DNA from: Igneacidithiobacillus sp041146875
GTDB lineage: Bacteria; Pseudomonadota; Gammaproteobacteria; Acidithiobacillales; Acidithiobacillaceae
DNA: 64,000 nt
Direction of reading: 5' to 3'
Assembly (NCBI RefSeq): GCF_041146875.1
Contig: NZ_JBFRXP010000008.1
Location: forward strand, 62,001 to 126,000
Shown here one piece after another: positions 7,797-15,900 of this stretch. The notes beneath the pieces were generated by a model that worked only from the letters and a program-made list of their open reading frames with translations, searched no databases and was not told the origin of the DNA. The translations under genes and the position numbers were made by a program. The stretch's first letter is position 1. Every line of letters starts with the position of its first letter.

Positions 7797-10535
7797 TCAG
7801 CCAAGGCGACCGCAACAGTGTTTGTATTTTTTACCCGAGCCGCAAGGGCAGGGTTGATTACGACCGACCTTGTGCGTTTGGAAGGGCATCGCCGCCGCCG
7901 AACCGAGGGCCGCCACTGCCGGCAAATCAAGGTCCTCATCCTGGCTCGAGCCACCGGCCAGATCAGGGTGCTGAAAGACCAGGCCCTGATTCGTTGGGCG
8001 ACTAGGGAAGAGGCTGCTCCAGTCCATGGTTTCTGTAGGCGTCTCGGAAACCGGGCTGACCTGCACGTGCGACAGGGTGCTGACAATCTCTTCGCGCACC
8101 CGCGCCAGCATCGCATTGAACAGGGTTAGCGACTCACGCTTGTACTCCTGCTTGGGGTTTTTCTGTGCATAACCACGCAGATGAATCCCCTCGCGCAAAT
8201 GATCCATGCTCGCCAGATGGTCCTTCCACTGGCTATCGAGTACCTGCAGGGTAATGCTCTTTTCCAGATGGCGGGCCATGTCTTCACCCATCAACGCTTC
8301 ACGCTCCTGCCAACGTGCATGCACCGACTCCAAGATGCGCTCCTGCAAACCCGCATGATTGAGAGTACGGTCAGTAGCTAGCCATTCCCCCACAGGAAAC
8401 CTCTCGGCAAAGACCCGCTCCAGTGCCGTCTCCAGGTCCTCGATATCCCACTGCTCCTCCATGACGCCGGCAGGGGCATAGGCATCGAGCAGGGCTTCGA
8501 GCACATCCGCGCGCAAGGTCTCCACTTCATTGTGTAGATTGTCGCTGTCCATGAAGGCGTTGCGCTGCGCGTAGATGATCTTGCGCTGGTCGTTTGCGAC
8601 ATCGTCATATTCTAGCAACTGTTTGCGGATATCGAAGTTGCGCGCCTCGACTTTGCGTTGCGCATTTTCGATAGACTTCGTCACCCAGGGATGCTCAATG
8701 GCCTCGCCCGGCTGCATACCGAGCTTCTGCATCAGCCCACCCAGGCGGTCGCTGCCAAAGATGCGCATCAAAGGGTCTTCAAGAGACAGATAAAAGCGAC
8801 TGCTGCCGACATCGCCCTGGCGCCCGGCACGGCCACGCAACTGGTTGTCTACCCGCCGCGACTCATGGCGTTCCGTGCCAATGATGTGCAGCCCCCCCGC
8901 GGACAGGGTTTTTTCGTGTTCCCCCGCCCAGCCATCGCGCAGGCCCAGTGCCTGTTCGGCCTTGGCGGCATCATCCAGATCTTCGCGCGCCTCGATCATC
9001 TCTACCTGATGGCCCACATTGCCACCCAACACAATATCAGTGCCGCGCCCGGCCATGTTCGTGGCGATGGTCACCGCGCCCGATTTGCCCGCCTGCGCGA
9101 TGATCTCCGCCTCGCGCTCATGTTGCTTGGCATTGAGCACGGAATGCGGGACTTTCTTCTGCCGCAAAGCATGGGAAAGGTACTCGTTGTGTTCGATAGA
9201 AGTAGTGCCCACGAGTACGGGCTGCCCGCGCTGCCGACAATCCTCGATATCGGCAATGATGGCGCCCCATTTTTCTTCCGCCGTGCGGTAGATTTGATCG
9301 GCCAAGTCGTTGCGCTGCACCGGCCGATGGGTTGGGATGACCACCACTTCCAGACCATAAATCTGGTTCAGCTCAAAGGCCTCCGTATCGGCGGTGCCGG
9401 TCATACCCGAAAGCTTGCTGTACATGCGGAAATAGTTCTGGAAGGTGATAGAAGCCAGGGTCTGGCTCTCATTCTGGATTTCCACGCCTTCCTTGGCCTC
9501 CACCGCCTGGTGCAGACCATCTGACCAGCGCCGACCCGTCATCATGCGCCCGGTAAATTCATCGACAATGCAGACCTCACCATCGCGCACGATATAATCG
9601 GTCTCGCGGTGGTAGATATGATGCGCACGCAAGCCCTGATTGAGGTGATGCACCAGGCTAACATTCTGAATGTCGTAGAGGCTTCCCTCGCGCAGCAAAC
9701 CATCATCAATCATCAGCTGCTCGGCCTTTTCGACGCCGTCTTCCGTCAGCAGAACCTGCTTGGCTTTTTCATCGATGGTGAAATCTTCTTCGGCAACGAA
9801 TTGCGGGATCAGTTTGTCAACTTTGTTGTATAAATCGGTGTTCTCTTCCGTCGGCCCGCTAATGATCAGCGGCGTGCGCGCCTCGTCGATGAGGATGGAG
9901 TCGACCTCGTCGATGATGGCGTAATGCAGGCCACGCTGCACCCGCTCGGCGGGCGAGAAGGCCATGTTGTCGCGCAGATAATCGAAACCAAACTCGTTGT
10001 TGGTGCCGTAGGTAATATCGGCGGCGTAGGCGGCCCGGCGTTCTTCCGGAGAGAGGTTGGCAATGATGGTGCCAACGGAGAGGCCCAAAAAACGATGCAC
10101 GCGCCCCATCCAGTCGGCATCGCGACTAGCCAGATAATCGTTGACGGTAACGACATGCACGCCCTTGCCGGTAAGAGCGTTGAGATAGGCAGGCAGGGTA
10201 GCGACCAGGGTCTTACCCTCACCAGTGCGCATCTCGGCAATCTTGCCTTCATGCAGCATATAGCCACCAATGAGCTGCACATCATAGTGAGACATGCCCA
10301 TGACCCGACGCGCTGCCTCGCGCACCGTGGCGAAGGCCTCGGGCAGGACGGTTTCGAGCGACTCACCTTGATCGACGCGCTCGCGCAAGAGGGCAGTTTG
10401 CCCCTGTAACTCAGCGTCGCTCATGGCGCGATACTGTTCCTGCAGGCCGTTGATCCGGGCGACAACGCTGCGGGCTTTCTTGATCAGGCGGTCGTTGCGA
10501 CTGCCCACCACATGACGGATGATGGTTCCTAGCAT
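7797..10535 (-). CDS. secA: Preprotein translocase ATPase SecA
   Basis: A 912-residue SecA, the motor that drives unfolded preproteins through SecYEG. Visible are Walker A MRTGEGKTLVATLPAY, DEVDSILIDEARTPLIISG (DEAD-like motif II), the GTADTEAFE region, NMAGRGTDIVLGG (motif V), RGRAGRQGD (motif VI), and a C-terminal zinc-binding tail CPCGSGKKYKHCCG that contacts SecB and phospholipid. The ATG at 10533-10535 (MLGTIIRHVVGSRNDRLIK) is chosen over an upstream TTG because it matches the usual SecA N-terminus. The start lies only 28 bases from the divergent dciA-like start. A run of seven T (minus strand, 10556-10562) precedes it. Confidence 0.98.
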   Translation of the reverse strand: MLGTIIRHVVGSRNDRLIKKARSVVARINGLQEQYRAMSDAELQGQTALLRERVDQGESLETVLPEAFATVREAARRVMGMSHYDVQLIGGYMLHEGKIAEMRTGEGKTLVATLPAYLNALTGKGVHVVTVNDYLASRDADWMGRVHRFLGLSVGTIIANLSPEERRAAYAADITYGTNNEFGFDYLRDNMAFSPAERVQRGLHYAIIDEVDSILIDEARTPLIISGPTEENTDLYNKVDKLIPQFVAEEDFTIDEKAKQVLLTEDGVEKAEQLMIDDGLLREGSLYDIQNVSLVHHLNQGLRAHHIYHRETDYIVRDGEVCIVDEFTGRMMTGRRWSDGLHQAVEAKEGVEIQNESQTLASITFQNYFRMYSKLSGMTGTADTEAFELNQIYGLEVVVIPTHRPVQRNDLADQIYRTAEEKWGAIIADIEDCRQRGQPVLVGTTSIEHNEYLSHALRQKKVPHSVLNAKQHEREAEIIAQAGKSGAVTIATNMAGRGTDIVLGGNVGHQVEMIEAREDLDDAAKAEQALGLRDGWAGEHEKTLSAGGLHIIGTERHESRRVDNQLRGRAGRQGDVGSSRFYLSLEDPLMRIFGSDRLGGLMQKLGMQPGEAIEHPWVTKSIENAQRKVEARNFDIRKQLLEYDDVANDQRKIIYAQRNAFMDSDNLHNEVETLRADVLEALLDAYAPAGVMEEQWDIEDLETALERVFAERFPVGEWLATDRTLNHAGLQERILESVHARWQEREALMGEDMARHLEKSITLQVLDSQWKDHLASMDHLREGIHLRGYAQKNPKQEYKRESLTLFNAMLARVREEIVSTLSHVQVSPVSETPTETMDWSSLFPSRPTNQGLVFQHPDLAGGSSQDEDLDLPAVAALGSAAAMPFQTHKVGRNQPCPCGSGKKYKHCCGRLG

Positions 10536-10563
10536 GAATGCCAAAACTCTAAGTCAAAAAAAT

Positions 10564-11079
10564 ATGCCCGAGGGTAGCACGAAGCCCGCGCGGGCGAAAC
10601 GCCGCGCCCGCGATCAAATCGGCCCAGGGCTCGCCGCCGTGTTTCGTCATGGGCAAGAGCTGCACCATCGGCAGCAGGACTGGAACGCCCTGCTGAGCTT
10701 GGAAGCGCAGGAACGTACCTGTCTGGTCGACTGGCGCGGCGGCAGCTTGCAGGTCTTGGTGGAAAGTGGCGTCTGGTTGGCTTGGTTGCGGCGCAACCAG
10801 AAACGTATTTGCCAGCGCTGGAACACGCGCTTCCCACAAGATCCCGTAATACGGATTGAGGCGGTGGTTCGCCCCTGGCGACAATCTATTCGTGCTGCAC
10901 AAGAGCCAAGTACCACGCAGGTACTGGGACCAGCGCCCCTAGTGCTAAAGCAACTAGCAGAAAACAGCGACGGCGCCCTTGGCGCCGCCCTGACACGCTT
11001 GGTAAAAACCCTGGATCAGGCAGGCACTGAGGCCAGCGAATCGACGAAGGAAAAGGGCGCCCGCTCGGGAGAGGAGTAA
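10564..11079 (+). CDS. DUF721 / DciA-like protein, antisense between secA and lpxC
   Basis: A 171-residue basic protein. Its core, from HHRQQDWNALL through LVDWRGGSLQVLVESGVWLAWLRRNQ to FPQDPVIRIEAVVRP, has the DUF721 pattern (strand-turn-strand followed by W..QL-like helix and a final beta strand). DUF721 includes DciA, the ancestral replicative-helicase loader. In many gamma-proteobacteria a DUF721 gene sits between lpxC and secA in the same direction; here it is inverted, overlapping the 3' end of lpxC by 64 bases. The start could also be the ATG at 10534, which would overlap the secA start. No clear ribosome-binding sequence precedes either start. Function by family and context only. Confidence 0.7.
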   Translation: MPEGSTKPARAKRRARDQIGPGLAAVFRHGQELHHRQQDWNALLSLEAQERTCLVDWRGGSLQVLVESGVWLAWLRRNQKRICQRWNTRFPQDPVIRIEAVVRPWRQSIRAAQEPSTTQVLGPAPLVLKQLAENSDGALGAALTRLVKTLDQAGTEASESTKEKGARSGEE

Positions 11080-11933
11080 TCGACATACTCCCAGGCATCT
11101 TCCCGCTGCAGCAGCAGGCGCAGGAGCTGATTATTCAGGGCATGGCCCGCTTTGTGACCGGAAAAATGGCCAAGTAGAGGGTGACCGAGCAAATACAGGT
11201 CGCCGATAGAATCGAGCACCTTGTGGCGCACGAACTCATTGGCATAGCGTAGGCCGTCTTCGTTGAGCACGCGATAGTCATCGACAACAATGGCATTGTC
11301 GAGATTGCCACCCAAGGCCAAGCCCATGCGTCGCAAGGTCTCTACTTCCCGCATGAACCCAAAGGTACGCGCACGCGATACTTCTTTAAGATAAGAGGTA
11401 TGGGCAAAATCGACACTCACCTCTTGGCCGCCATTGCGTACCACCGGATGATCGAAGTCGATGGTAAAGCTTACCTTGAATCCATCGAAAGGCTCGAGCC
11501 GCACCCAGCGATCGCCATCTCGCATCTCCAACGCCTTGGTAATGCGAATAAAGCGCTTGGGTGCATTCTGCTCTTCCACGCCGGCACACTGAATGAGGAA
11601 TACGAAAGGTGCCGCACTACCATCCATGATCGGCACTTCGGCGCCGTCCAGGTCAACATAGACGTTATCGATCCCGAGTCCGGCAAAAGCGGACGTCAGA
11701 TGTTCGATGGTACCGACGCGAATTTCGCCATCACCGATATTGGTTGATAGTCGCGTATCAACGACATGCAGAGGATCGGCTTTAATGTAGGCATTACCGG
11801 ACAGATCGCTACGATGGAACACAATTCCGGTATTCACGGGCGCAGGGCGCAATCCAAGGTACACCTTTTTGCCACTATGCAGGCCAATACCGGTGCCCCA
11901 AATCATATTTTTCAGAGTGCGTTGCTGGATCAT
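11016..11933 (-). CDS. lpxC: UDP-3-O-acyl-N-acetylglucosamine deacetylase LpxC
   Basis: A 305-residue LpxC, the zinc hydrolase of the first committed step of lipid A synthesis. Zinc ligands are the His of TIEHLTSA (near 77) and the His/Asp region of LLGHPLLGHFSGHKAGHALNN, which also holds the catalytic His. The length equals the E. coli enzyme. The ATG at 11931-11933 (MIQQRTLKNMIWGTGIGLHSG) is chosen because homology begins there, although the frame is open upstream for 70 codons; AAGG lies 5 bases upstream. lpxC usually follows ftsZ; here it is detached from the dcw cluster and divergent from sspA. Confidence 0.97.
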   Translation of the reverse strand: MIQQRTLKNMIWGTGIGLHSGKKVYLGLRPAPVNTGIVFHRSDLSGNAYIKADPLHVVDTRLSTNIGDGEIRVGTIEHLTSAFAGLGIDNVYVDLDGAEVPIMDGSAAPFVFLIQCAGVEEQNAPKRFIRITKALEMRDGDRWVRLEPFDGFKVSFTIDFDHPVVRNGGQEVSVDFAHTSYLKEVSRARTFGFMREVETLRRMGLALGGNLDNAIVVDDYRVLNEDGLRYANEFVRHKVLDSIGDLYLLGHPLLGHFSGHKAGHALNNQLLRLLLQREDAWEYVDYSSPERAPFSFVDSLASVPA

Positions 11934-11983
11934 ATACCTTTTTGCGATCGCCGGGATCGCCCTCCCACGTTTCACTAAGACCA

Positions 11984-12012
11984 ACGATACAACGACTGTT
12001 GCGAAGTTACAA
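11984..12012 (-). promoter_or_regulatory. Candidate sigma70 promoter for lpxC
   Basis: Reading the minus strand, a TTGTAA -35 (12007-12012) and TATCGT -10 (11984-11989) are separated by exactly 17 bases, about 50 bases upstream of the lpxC start. Both hexamers match consensus at four positions. Prediction only. Confidence 0.4.
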
Positions 12013-12107
12013 CTTTTTCCTGTCGCGCCAGTGTAACGCCAGCCCCAAGCGCTTACAATCCACTTTGACATTCGTTCATGATTGGCCACCCATTCCCGCG
12101 CGCGTTC

Positions 12108-12116
12108 TGCTACACT
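12108..12116 (+). promoter_or_regulatory. Candidate extended -10 promoter for sspA
   Basis: TGC-TACACT forms an extended -10 element about 56 bases upstream of the sspA start. No convincing -35 is spaced 17 bases upstream; a TTGACA at 12065-12070 is too far away (40-base gap). Prediction only. Confidence 0.3.
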
Positions 12117-12171
12117 CTGCCTTTCGATATTACGGCGAACCACTTTTTATACCGATTTTGAGGACCCTTGC

Positions 12172-12792
12172 ATGGCAACACCAAGCAACAAAAAGACCCT
12201 GATGACCCTCTATTCTGCGCAGGATTGCGTCTTTGCCCATCGCGTCCGCTTTGTGCTGGAAGAGAAGGCCATGGAATATCAAGTAGTCGATATCGACTTC
12301 GCTGACAAGCCAGACGACCTATTCGAGTTAAATCCATACGGCGAGGTACCCACCTTGGTCGACCGCGACCTGGCCATCATTGAGTCTTTTTTGATCATCG
12401 AATATCTCGACGAGCGCTTTCCCCACCCGCCGTTGATTCCTGTCGATCCGATCTCGCGCGCACGCGTGCGGGTTGGCTTGATGCAGTTTGATCGCGACTG
12501 GTTCGGCCCGCTCTTCCGTCCCGGGTTCAGTGCGGAAGATCAGACGGCAGCAAAAGACTCTCTGCGGCGTTCGTTGGCCCAGCTCAGCACCCTATTCAGT
12601 CAACAACGCTATCTTTTTGGCGATGAACTTTCCATTGCCGACTGCGCCCTAGCGCCGCTCTTATGGCGGCTCCCCACCCTGGGTATCGAAATCCCCAAAG
12701 GCGCTAAGGCCACCCATGATTACATGGAACAGATCTTTGCCTTGGAGAGCTTTCAACGCAGTCTGACCCCGGCAGAAAAAGCCCTGCGCTAA
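12172..12792 (+). CDS. sspA: Stringent starvation protein A (SspA), GST-fold RNA polymerase-associated protein
   Basis: A 206-residue protein with the N-terminal thioredoxin-like domain (MTLYSAQDCVFAHRVRFVLEEK, NPYGEVPTLVDRDLAIIES) and the C-terminal all-helical GST domain. The surface motif RFPHPPLIPVDP corresponds to the PHP loop by which E. coli SspA contacts sigma70-RNA polymerase. It lacks a clear catalytic glutathione residue, as expected. GAGG lies 8 bases before the ATG. The sspB partner often found downstream is absent; an acyl-CoA synthetase gene follows, overlapping by one base in TAATG. Confidence 0.92.
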   Translation: MATPSNKKTLMTLYSAQDCVFAHRVRFVLEEKAMEYQVVDIDFADKPDDLFELNPYGEVPTLVDRDLAIIESFLIIEYLDERFPHPPLIPVDPISRARVRVGLMQFDRDWFGPLFRPGFSAEDQTAAKDSLRRSLAQLSTLFSQQRYLFGDELSIADCALAPLLWRLPTLGIEIPKGAKATHDYMEQIFALESFQRSLTPAEKALR

Positions 12793-14495
12793 TGGCAGCT
12801 TCAGTAGCCGGCCAAGACAACCTCGCGGCCGGCCTGTTTGCCCGTTGCCAACGCGATCCCGATGGGCACATCGCCTGGATGCGTGCAGATGACCGATTTA
12901 TTCCTTTGCGCGCTGCCGATTTTGCCGAGGCCGTGCGGCGGCGGTCACGTGCACTGTCGCGTCTTGGGGTGCGCAAGGGCGACCGGGTTCTGCTCATGGC
13001 GTCTAATTCTGTCGATTGGGCCATCCTCGATTTTGCCATTCTGAGCATTGGCGCCATTACCGTCCCACTCTATGTGAGCTTTGGGGCGCGTGAGATCCAT
13101 TACGTACTAGGTGACTGCACACCGAGCGTCATCCTGCTGCAAAACCAGGAAATCTACGCACGCCTGGACCCGGCGTCCTGGGGCGTCGCGCCGGGACACA
13201 CTTTTCTGCAGGAAGCAGCGGCCGAACTACAAACCTGGACGGCGCTGGATGCCCTGGGTGCCGGCGAATCCCCTACACCCCCAGTGGAGCCAGTAGGGCG
13301 CCAAGATCTCGCCAGCATCGTCTACACCTCTGGTACTACGGGTTGGCCCAAGGGGGTCATGCTTAGCCACGGGAATTTTCTTAGCAATATTGAGGGCTTT
13401 TTGCATCTGGTACCACTGCGGGCGGGACAACGGCTCCTGTCGGTACTGCCGCTGAGTCACGTCTTTGAGCGTGCCACCGGCCATTTTGGCGGCTATCTCC
13501 TAGGGCTGGAGACGGCCTATGCCGAACGGCCCGACACCGTGCTGCGCGATCTGCGTGCGACCCGCCCCGACCTACTGATCGCCGTCCCGCGCATCTTTCA
13601 AGTGCTGTACGAGCGGACATTACGAACCCTGAACGATCGCCACGACTGGCTGGGGAAATTTCTCCGCCGCGGGATTGGCGTGGAGGGAAAGACTGCCGCC
13701 GGCTGGCAACAGGCGGCGAGCAGCTATTTACTGCGGAAACAGCTACGCAAAAAGCTCGGCGGGCGCCTGGGGTATTTCGTCTCTGGTGGCGCCGCCCTGG
13801 ATCCGGCCATCGCAAAGTTTTTTCTGCAGCTTGGCCTGCCCATTCTCGAGGGCTATGGCATGACCGAAGCCAGTCCGGTCATCGCCGCCAACCCCCTCGA
13901 CGCTATTCATCCCGGAACCGTTGGGAAACCTCTGCCCAACCTCGACCTGCGCATTGTCGAGGATGGTGAAATCCTCGTTCGCGGCCCTTCAATCATGCAG
14001 GGGTATTGGAACAACGACGCAGCGACCCGCGAGACCGTGGTAGATGGCTGGCTGCACACGGGTGACGTAGGCGAACTCGACAACGACGGCTACCTGCACA
14101 TTACCGAACGCAAAAAAGAAATCATCGTCAACAGCGCCGGCGAAAACATTGCGCCACAAAAGATCGAGATGCGCTTGTGTAGTCAGCCAGTCATCGCCCA
14201 GGCCGTCGTCTTCGGCGACCATCTTCCCTACCTGATCGCTCTGCTCTATCCGAATGCGGAAATCGTCCAATCGATGCTAGGTGAAAACCCCGATCAGCGT
14301 CGCCTTGAGCAGGCTCTGCGCCAAGCCATCGACGTCGCCCTGCGCGGGCTACCGAGCTTCGAGCAGGTGCGGCGCTTTGCCATCCTCCCCGAAGCCCTGA
14401 GCGAGAGCGCCGGCACCCTCACCCCTACCCTAAAGGTAAAGCGGCGGCGAGTGGCAGAATGCTATGCCACCGAGCTTGCCGAACTCCGTCGCTAA
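12792..14495 (+). CDS. Long-chain-fatty-acid--CoA ligase family AMP-forming enzyme
   Basis: A 567-residue ANL-superfamily adenylate-forming enzyme. Motifs in order: VYTSGTTGWPKGVMLSHGN (P-loop, A3) near residue 178, EGYGMTEASPV (A5), GWLHTGDVGELDNDGYLHITERKKEIIV (A7/A8, broken here for length) and LTPTLKVKRRRV with the catalytic Lys at the C-terminus. The fold and spacing resemble FadD15-type long-chain acyl-CoA synthetases. It would activate fatty acids to acyl-CoA for lipid synthesis or recycling. The start codon overlaps the sspA stop, so the two are coupled. Confidence 0.88.
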   Translation: MAASVAGQDNLAAGLFARCQRDPDGHIAWMRADDRFIPLRAADFAEAVRRRSRALSRLGVRKGDRVLLMASNSVDWAILDFAILSIGAITVPLYVSFGAREIHYVLGDCTPSVILLQNQEIYARLDPASWGVAPGHTFLQEAAAELQTWTALDALGAGESPTPPVEPVGRQDLASIVYTSGTTGWPKGVMLSHGNFLSNIEGFLHLVPLRAGQRLLSVLPLSHVFERATGHFGGYLLGLETAYAERPDTVLRDLRATRPDLLIAVPRIFQVLYERTLRTLNDRHDWLGKFLRRGIGVEGKTAAGWQQAASSYLLRKQLRKKLGGRLGYFVSGGAALDPAIAKFFLQLGLPILEGYGMTEASPVIAANPLDAIHPGTVGKPLPNLDLRIVEDGEILVRGPSIMQGYWNNDAATRETVVDGWLHTGDVGELDNDGYLHITERKKEIIVNSAGENIAPQKIEMRLCSQPVIAQAVVFGDHLPYLIALLYPNAEIVQSMLGENPDQRRLEQALRQAIDVALRGLPSFEQVRRFAILPEALSESAGTLTPTLKVKRRRVAECYATELAELRR

Positions 14496-14513
14496 TACCA
14501 CTGCCGGGACGCG

Positions 14514-14780
14514 CTAATCGCCCATGCGTCCGTGCTTATTGACGGAGCTGCTGTGTCCCCAAGCCTCCAGGTTCTGAACCTGCACCCCCACCCACCAATA
14601 CTCCGCCACACTGTCCTTGCCATGCCCACCAACGAGTGCTTGACCAGGAGCCAGGTGGACATGTTCCAAGAGTTGTCGCGCGGCATCTTTCGTGCGGAAC
14701 ACCGACCATGCCACCACCCGTTCCATTGCTACCACTGAGGGCAATTCGCGCGCTTCATCCAAAAACTTGTCACTGATCAT
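14514..14780 (-). CDS. Small unknown protein (88 aa)
   Basis: An 88-residue minus-strand gene supported by a strong ribosome-binding sequence (GAGGAG, 9 bases before the ATG at 14778-14780). It begins MISDKFLDEARELPSVVAMERVV, contains AEYWWVGVQVQNLEAW, and has no signal peptide or membrane segment. I do not recognise the family. It is transcribed toward the acyl-CoA ligase gene and its promoter region abuts that of the RNase P RNA on the other strand. Confidence 0.6.
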   Translation of the reverse strand: MISDKFLDEARELPSVVAMERVVAWSVFRTKDAARQLLEHVHLAPGQALVGGHGKDSVAEYWWVGVQVQNLEAWGHSSSVNKHGRMGD

Positions 14781-14844
14781 GGCATTTTCTCCTCACGTTA
14801 TTGGTTGCCTTCAGTATAGTTCCTGTTCGGCCACGTGTGCGGAT

Positions 14845-14872
14845 TTGTGCGGCGGGCGAAACTGCGTATAGT
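14845..14872 (+). promoter_or_regulatory. Promoter of the RNase P RNA gene
   Basis: TATAGT (14867-14872) is a good -10, ending 7 bases before the RNA 5' end at about 14880. A weak -35 TTGTGC (14845-14850) lies 16 bases upstream. Confidence 0.55.
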
Positions 14873-14879
14873 GCGCCCT

Positions 14880-15222
14880 GGAGTGAGTCAGACGACCGCC
14901 GCGGAGCAATCCGGGGAGGAAAGTCCGGGCTCCACAGGGCAGGGCGCCGGCTAACGGCCGGGAGGCGTGAGCCTACGGAAAGTGCCACAGAAAACATACC
15001 GCCTAAGCGTGCAAACGCCGGTAAGGGTGAAAAGGTGCGGTAAGAGCGCACCGCGCTCCCGGTAACGGGAGTGGCAGGGTAAACCCCGCCCGGAGCAAGA
15101 CCAAATAGGCGCACCATGCTGTGGCCCGCAGCGTGCGCGGGTAGGTTGCTGGAGCCGCCCCGTAAGGGTCGGCCTAGAGGAATGGTCGTCCACGACAGAA
15201 CCCGGCTTACCGACTCACTCCA
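14880..15222 (+). ncRNA. rnpB: RNase P RNA (bacterial class A)
   Basis: The catalytic RNA that matures tRNA 5' ends. The 5' GGAGTGAGTC pairs with GACTCACTCC at the 3' end to close helix P1. Conserved core elements are present: AGACGACCGC, GAGGAAAGTCCGGGCTCC near the 5' end, the CAGGGTAAACCCCGCC and GGAGCAAGACCAAATAGG blocks, and the 3' block AGAGGAATGGTCG...ACAGAACCCGGCTTA. Length (~343) is normal for type A. It lies just upstream of mraZ. No obvious poly-U terminator follows. Confidence 0.96.
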
Positions 15223-15363
15223 CTTTTCCCCACCCGCCGTTAATTCTGCCAATAATATTTGAAAAATATGTTGTTATTTAACTGGTTGGCGCCTTTTTCT
15301 AAGAATCCTCACGAAACCCACTTGCACTTACGCTAAGATACCGAATTATTACGGGTTTTTACC

Positions 15364-15392
15364 TTGACAGGAAAGGTACCGCCCCCTAATCT
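15364..15392 (+). promoter_or_regulatory. Promoter of the dcw (division/cell-wall) cluster
   Basis: A perfect TTGACA -35 (15364-15369) is followed, 15-17 bases on, by an imperfect -10 (CCTAAT at 15385-15390 or TAATCT at 15387-15392). It lies directly upstream of the MraZ boxes, so MraZ binding would overlap the early transcribed region. The AT-rich stretch 15245-15350 upstream holds no gene. Confidence 0.55.
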
Positions 15393-15400
15393 TGGCAATG

Positions 15401-15425
15401 TGGGAAGAAGTGGGGCAAAGTGGTA
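15401..15425 (+). promoter_or_regulatory. MraZ operator (three TGGGN-like direct repeats)
   Basis: TGGGA, TGGGG and TGGTA occur at 15401, 15411 and 15421, each separated by 5 bases, giving the 10-base-period direct repeats that MraZ binds upstream of its own gene in other bacteria. The third repeat is degenerate. They lie between the promoter and the mraZ ribosome-binding site, fitting autorepression of the cluster. Confidence 0.75.
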
Positions 15426-15447
15426 AAAAAAGGAGAGCCACCCAGAC

Positions 15448-15900
15448 ATGTTTCGCGGCACGCATCGTCATAATCTGGACAGCAAGGGACGCCTGAGCGT
15501 GCCGGCGCGCTTTCGCGACCAGCTCAACGCCCTTTGCGACGGCCAGATCGTGCTCACCATCAACCCCACCAGTGAAGAAAACGAGCGCTGCCTCTGGGCC
15601 TATCCCCTGCCACGCTGGGAGGAGGTAGAGCAACAAGTAGCCAATCTACCCACTAGCCAAACCAGTAGCCGCCGCTTCCAGCGTCTGTTCATTGGTCACT
15701 CTGAGGAACTGCGCCTCGACAACCAGTCCCGTGTACTTTTGTCCGCCAATTTGCGGCAATACGCGCGCATTGAACGGGACGTGGTGCTGGTGGGGCAAAT
15801 CGGCAAATTTGAGATTTGGGATGCGGCACTCTGGGATCAGCAAGAAAGCCTACTGAGCGAAGGGGATCTTCTCGCCAGCCTGGGAGATCTGCAGCTATGA
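15448..15900 (+). CDS. mraZ: Transcriptional regulator MraZ
   Basis: A 150-residue MraZ with two AbrB-like swapped-hairpin domains. Each carries the DxxxR signature: DSKGRLSVPARFR near residue 12 and DNQSRVLLSANLR near residue 90. MraZ forms a ring that binds direct repeats upstream of the dcw operon, visible here just before the gene. AGGAG (15430-15434) precedes the ATG by 13 bases. The stop overlaps the rsmH start (ATGA). Confidence 0.97.
   Translation: MFRGTHRHNLDSKGRLSVPARFRDQLNALCDGQIVLTINPTSEENERCLWAYPLPRWEEVEQQVANLPTSQTSSRRFQRLFIGHSEELRLDNQSRVLLSANLRQYARIERDVVLVGQIGKFEIWDAALWDQQESLLSEGDLLASLGDLQL

Noticed and set aside
6663..8129. Long plus-strand ORF (488 codons) opposite argJ and the end of secA
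   Set aside because: Antisense to two well-supported genes, low-quality composition, no ribosome-binding site.
10550..10625. Terminator between lpxC and secA on the minus strand
   Set aside because: There is a T-run, but the only hairpin before it would have a 5-bp stem with a very large loop.
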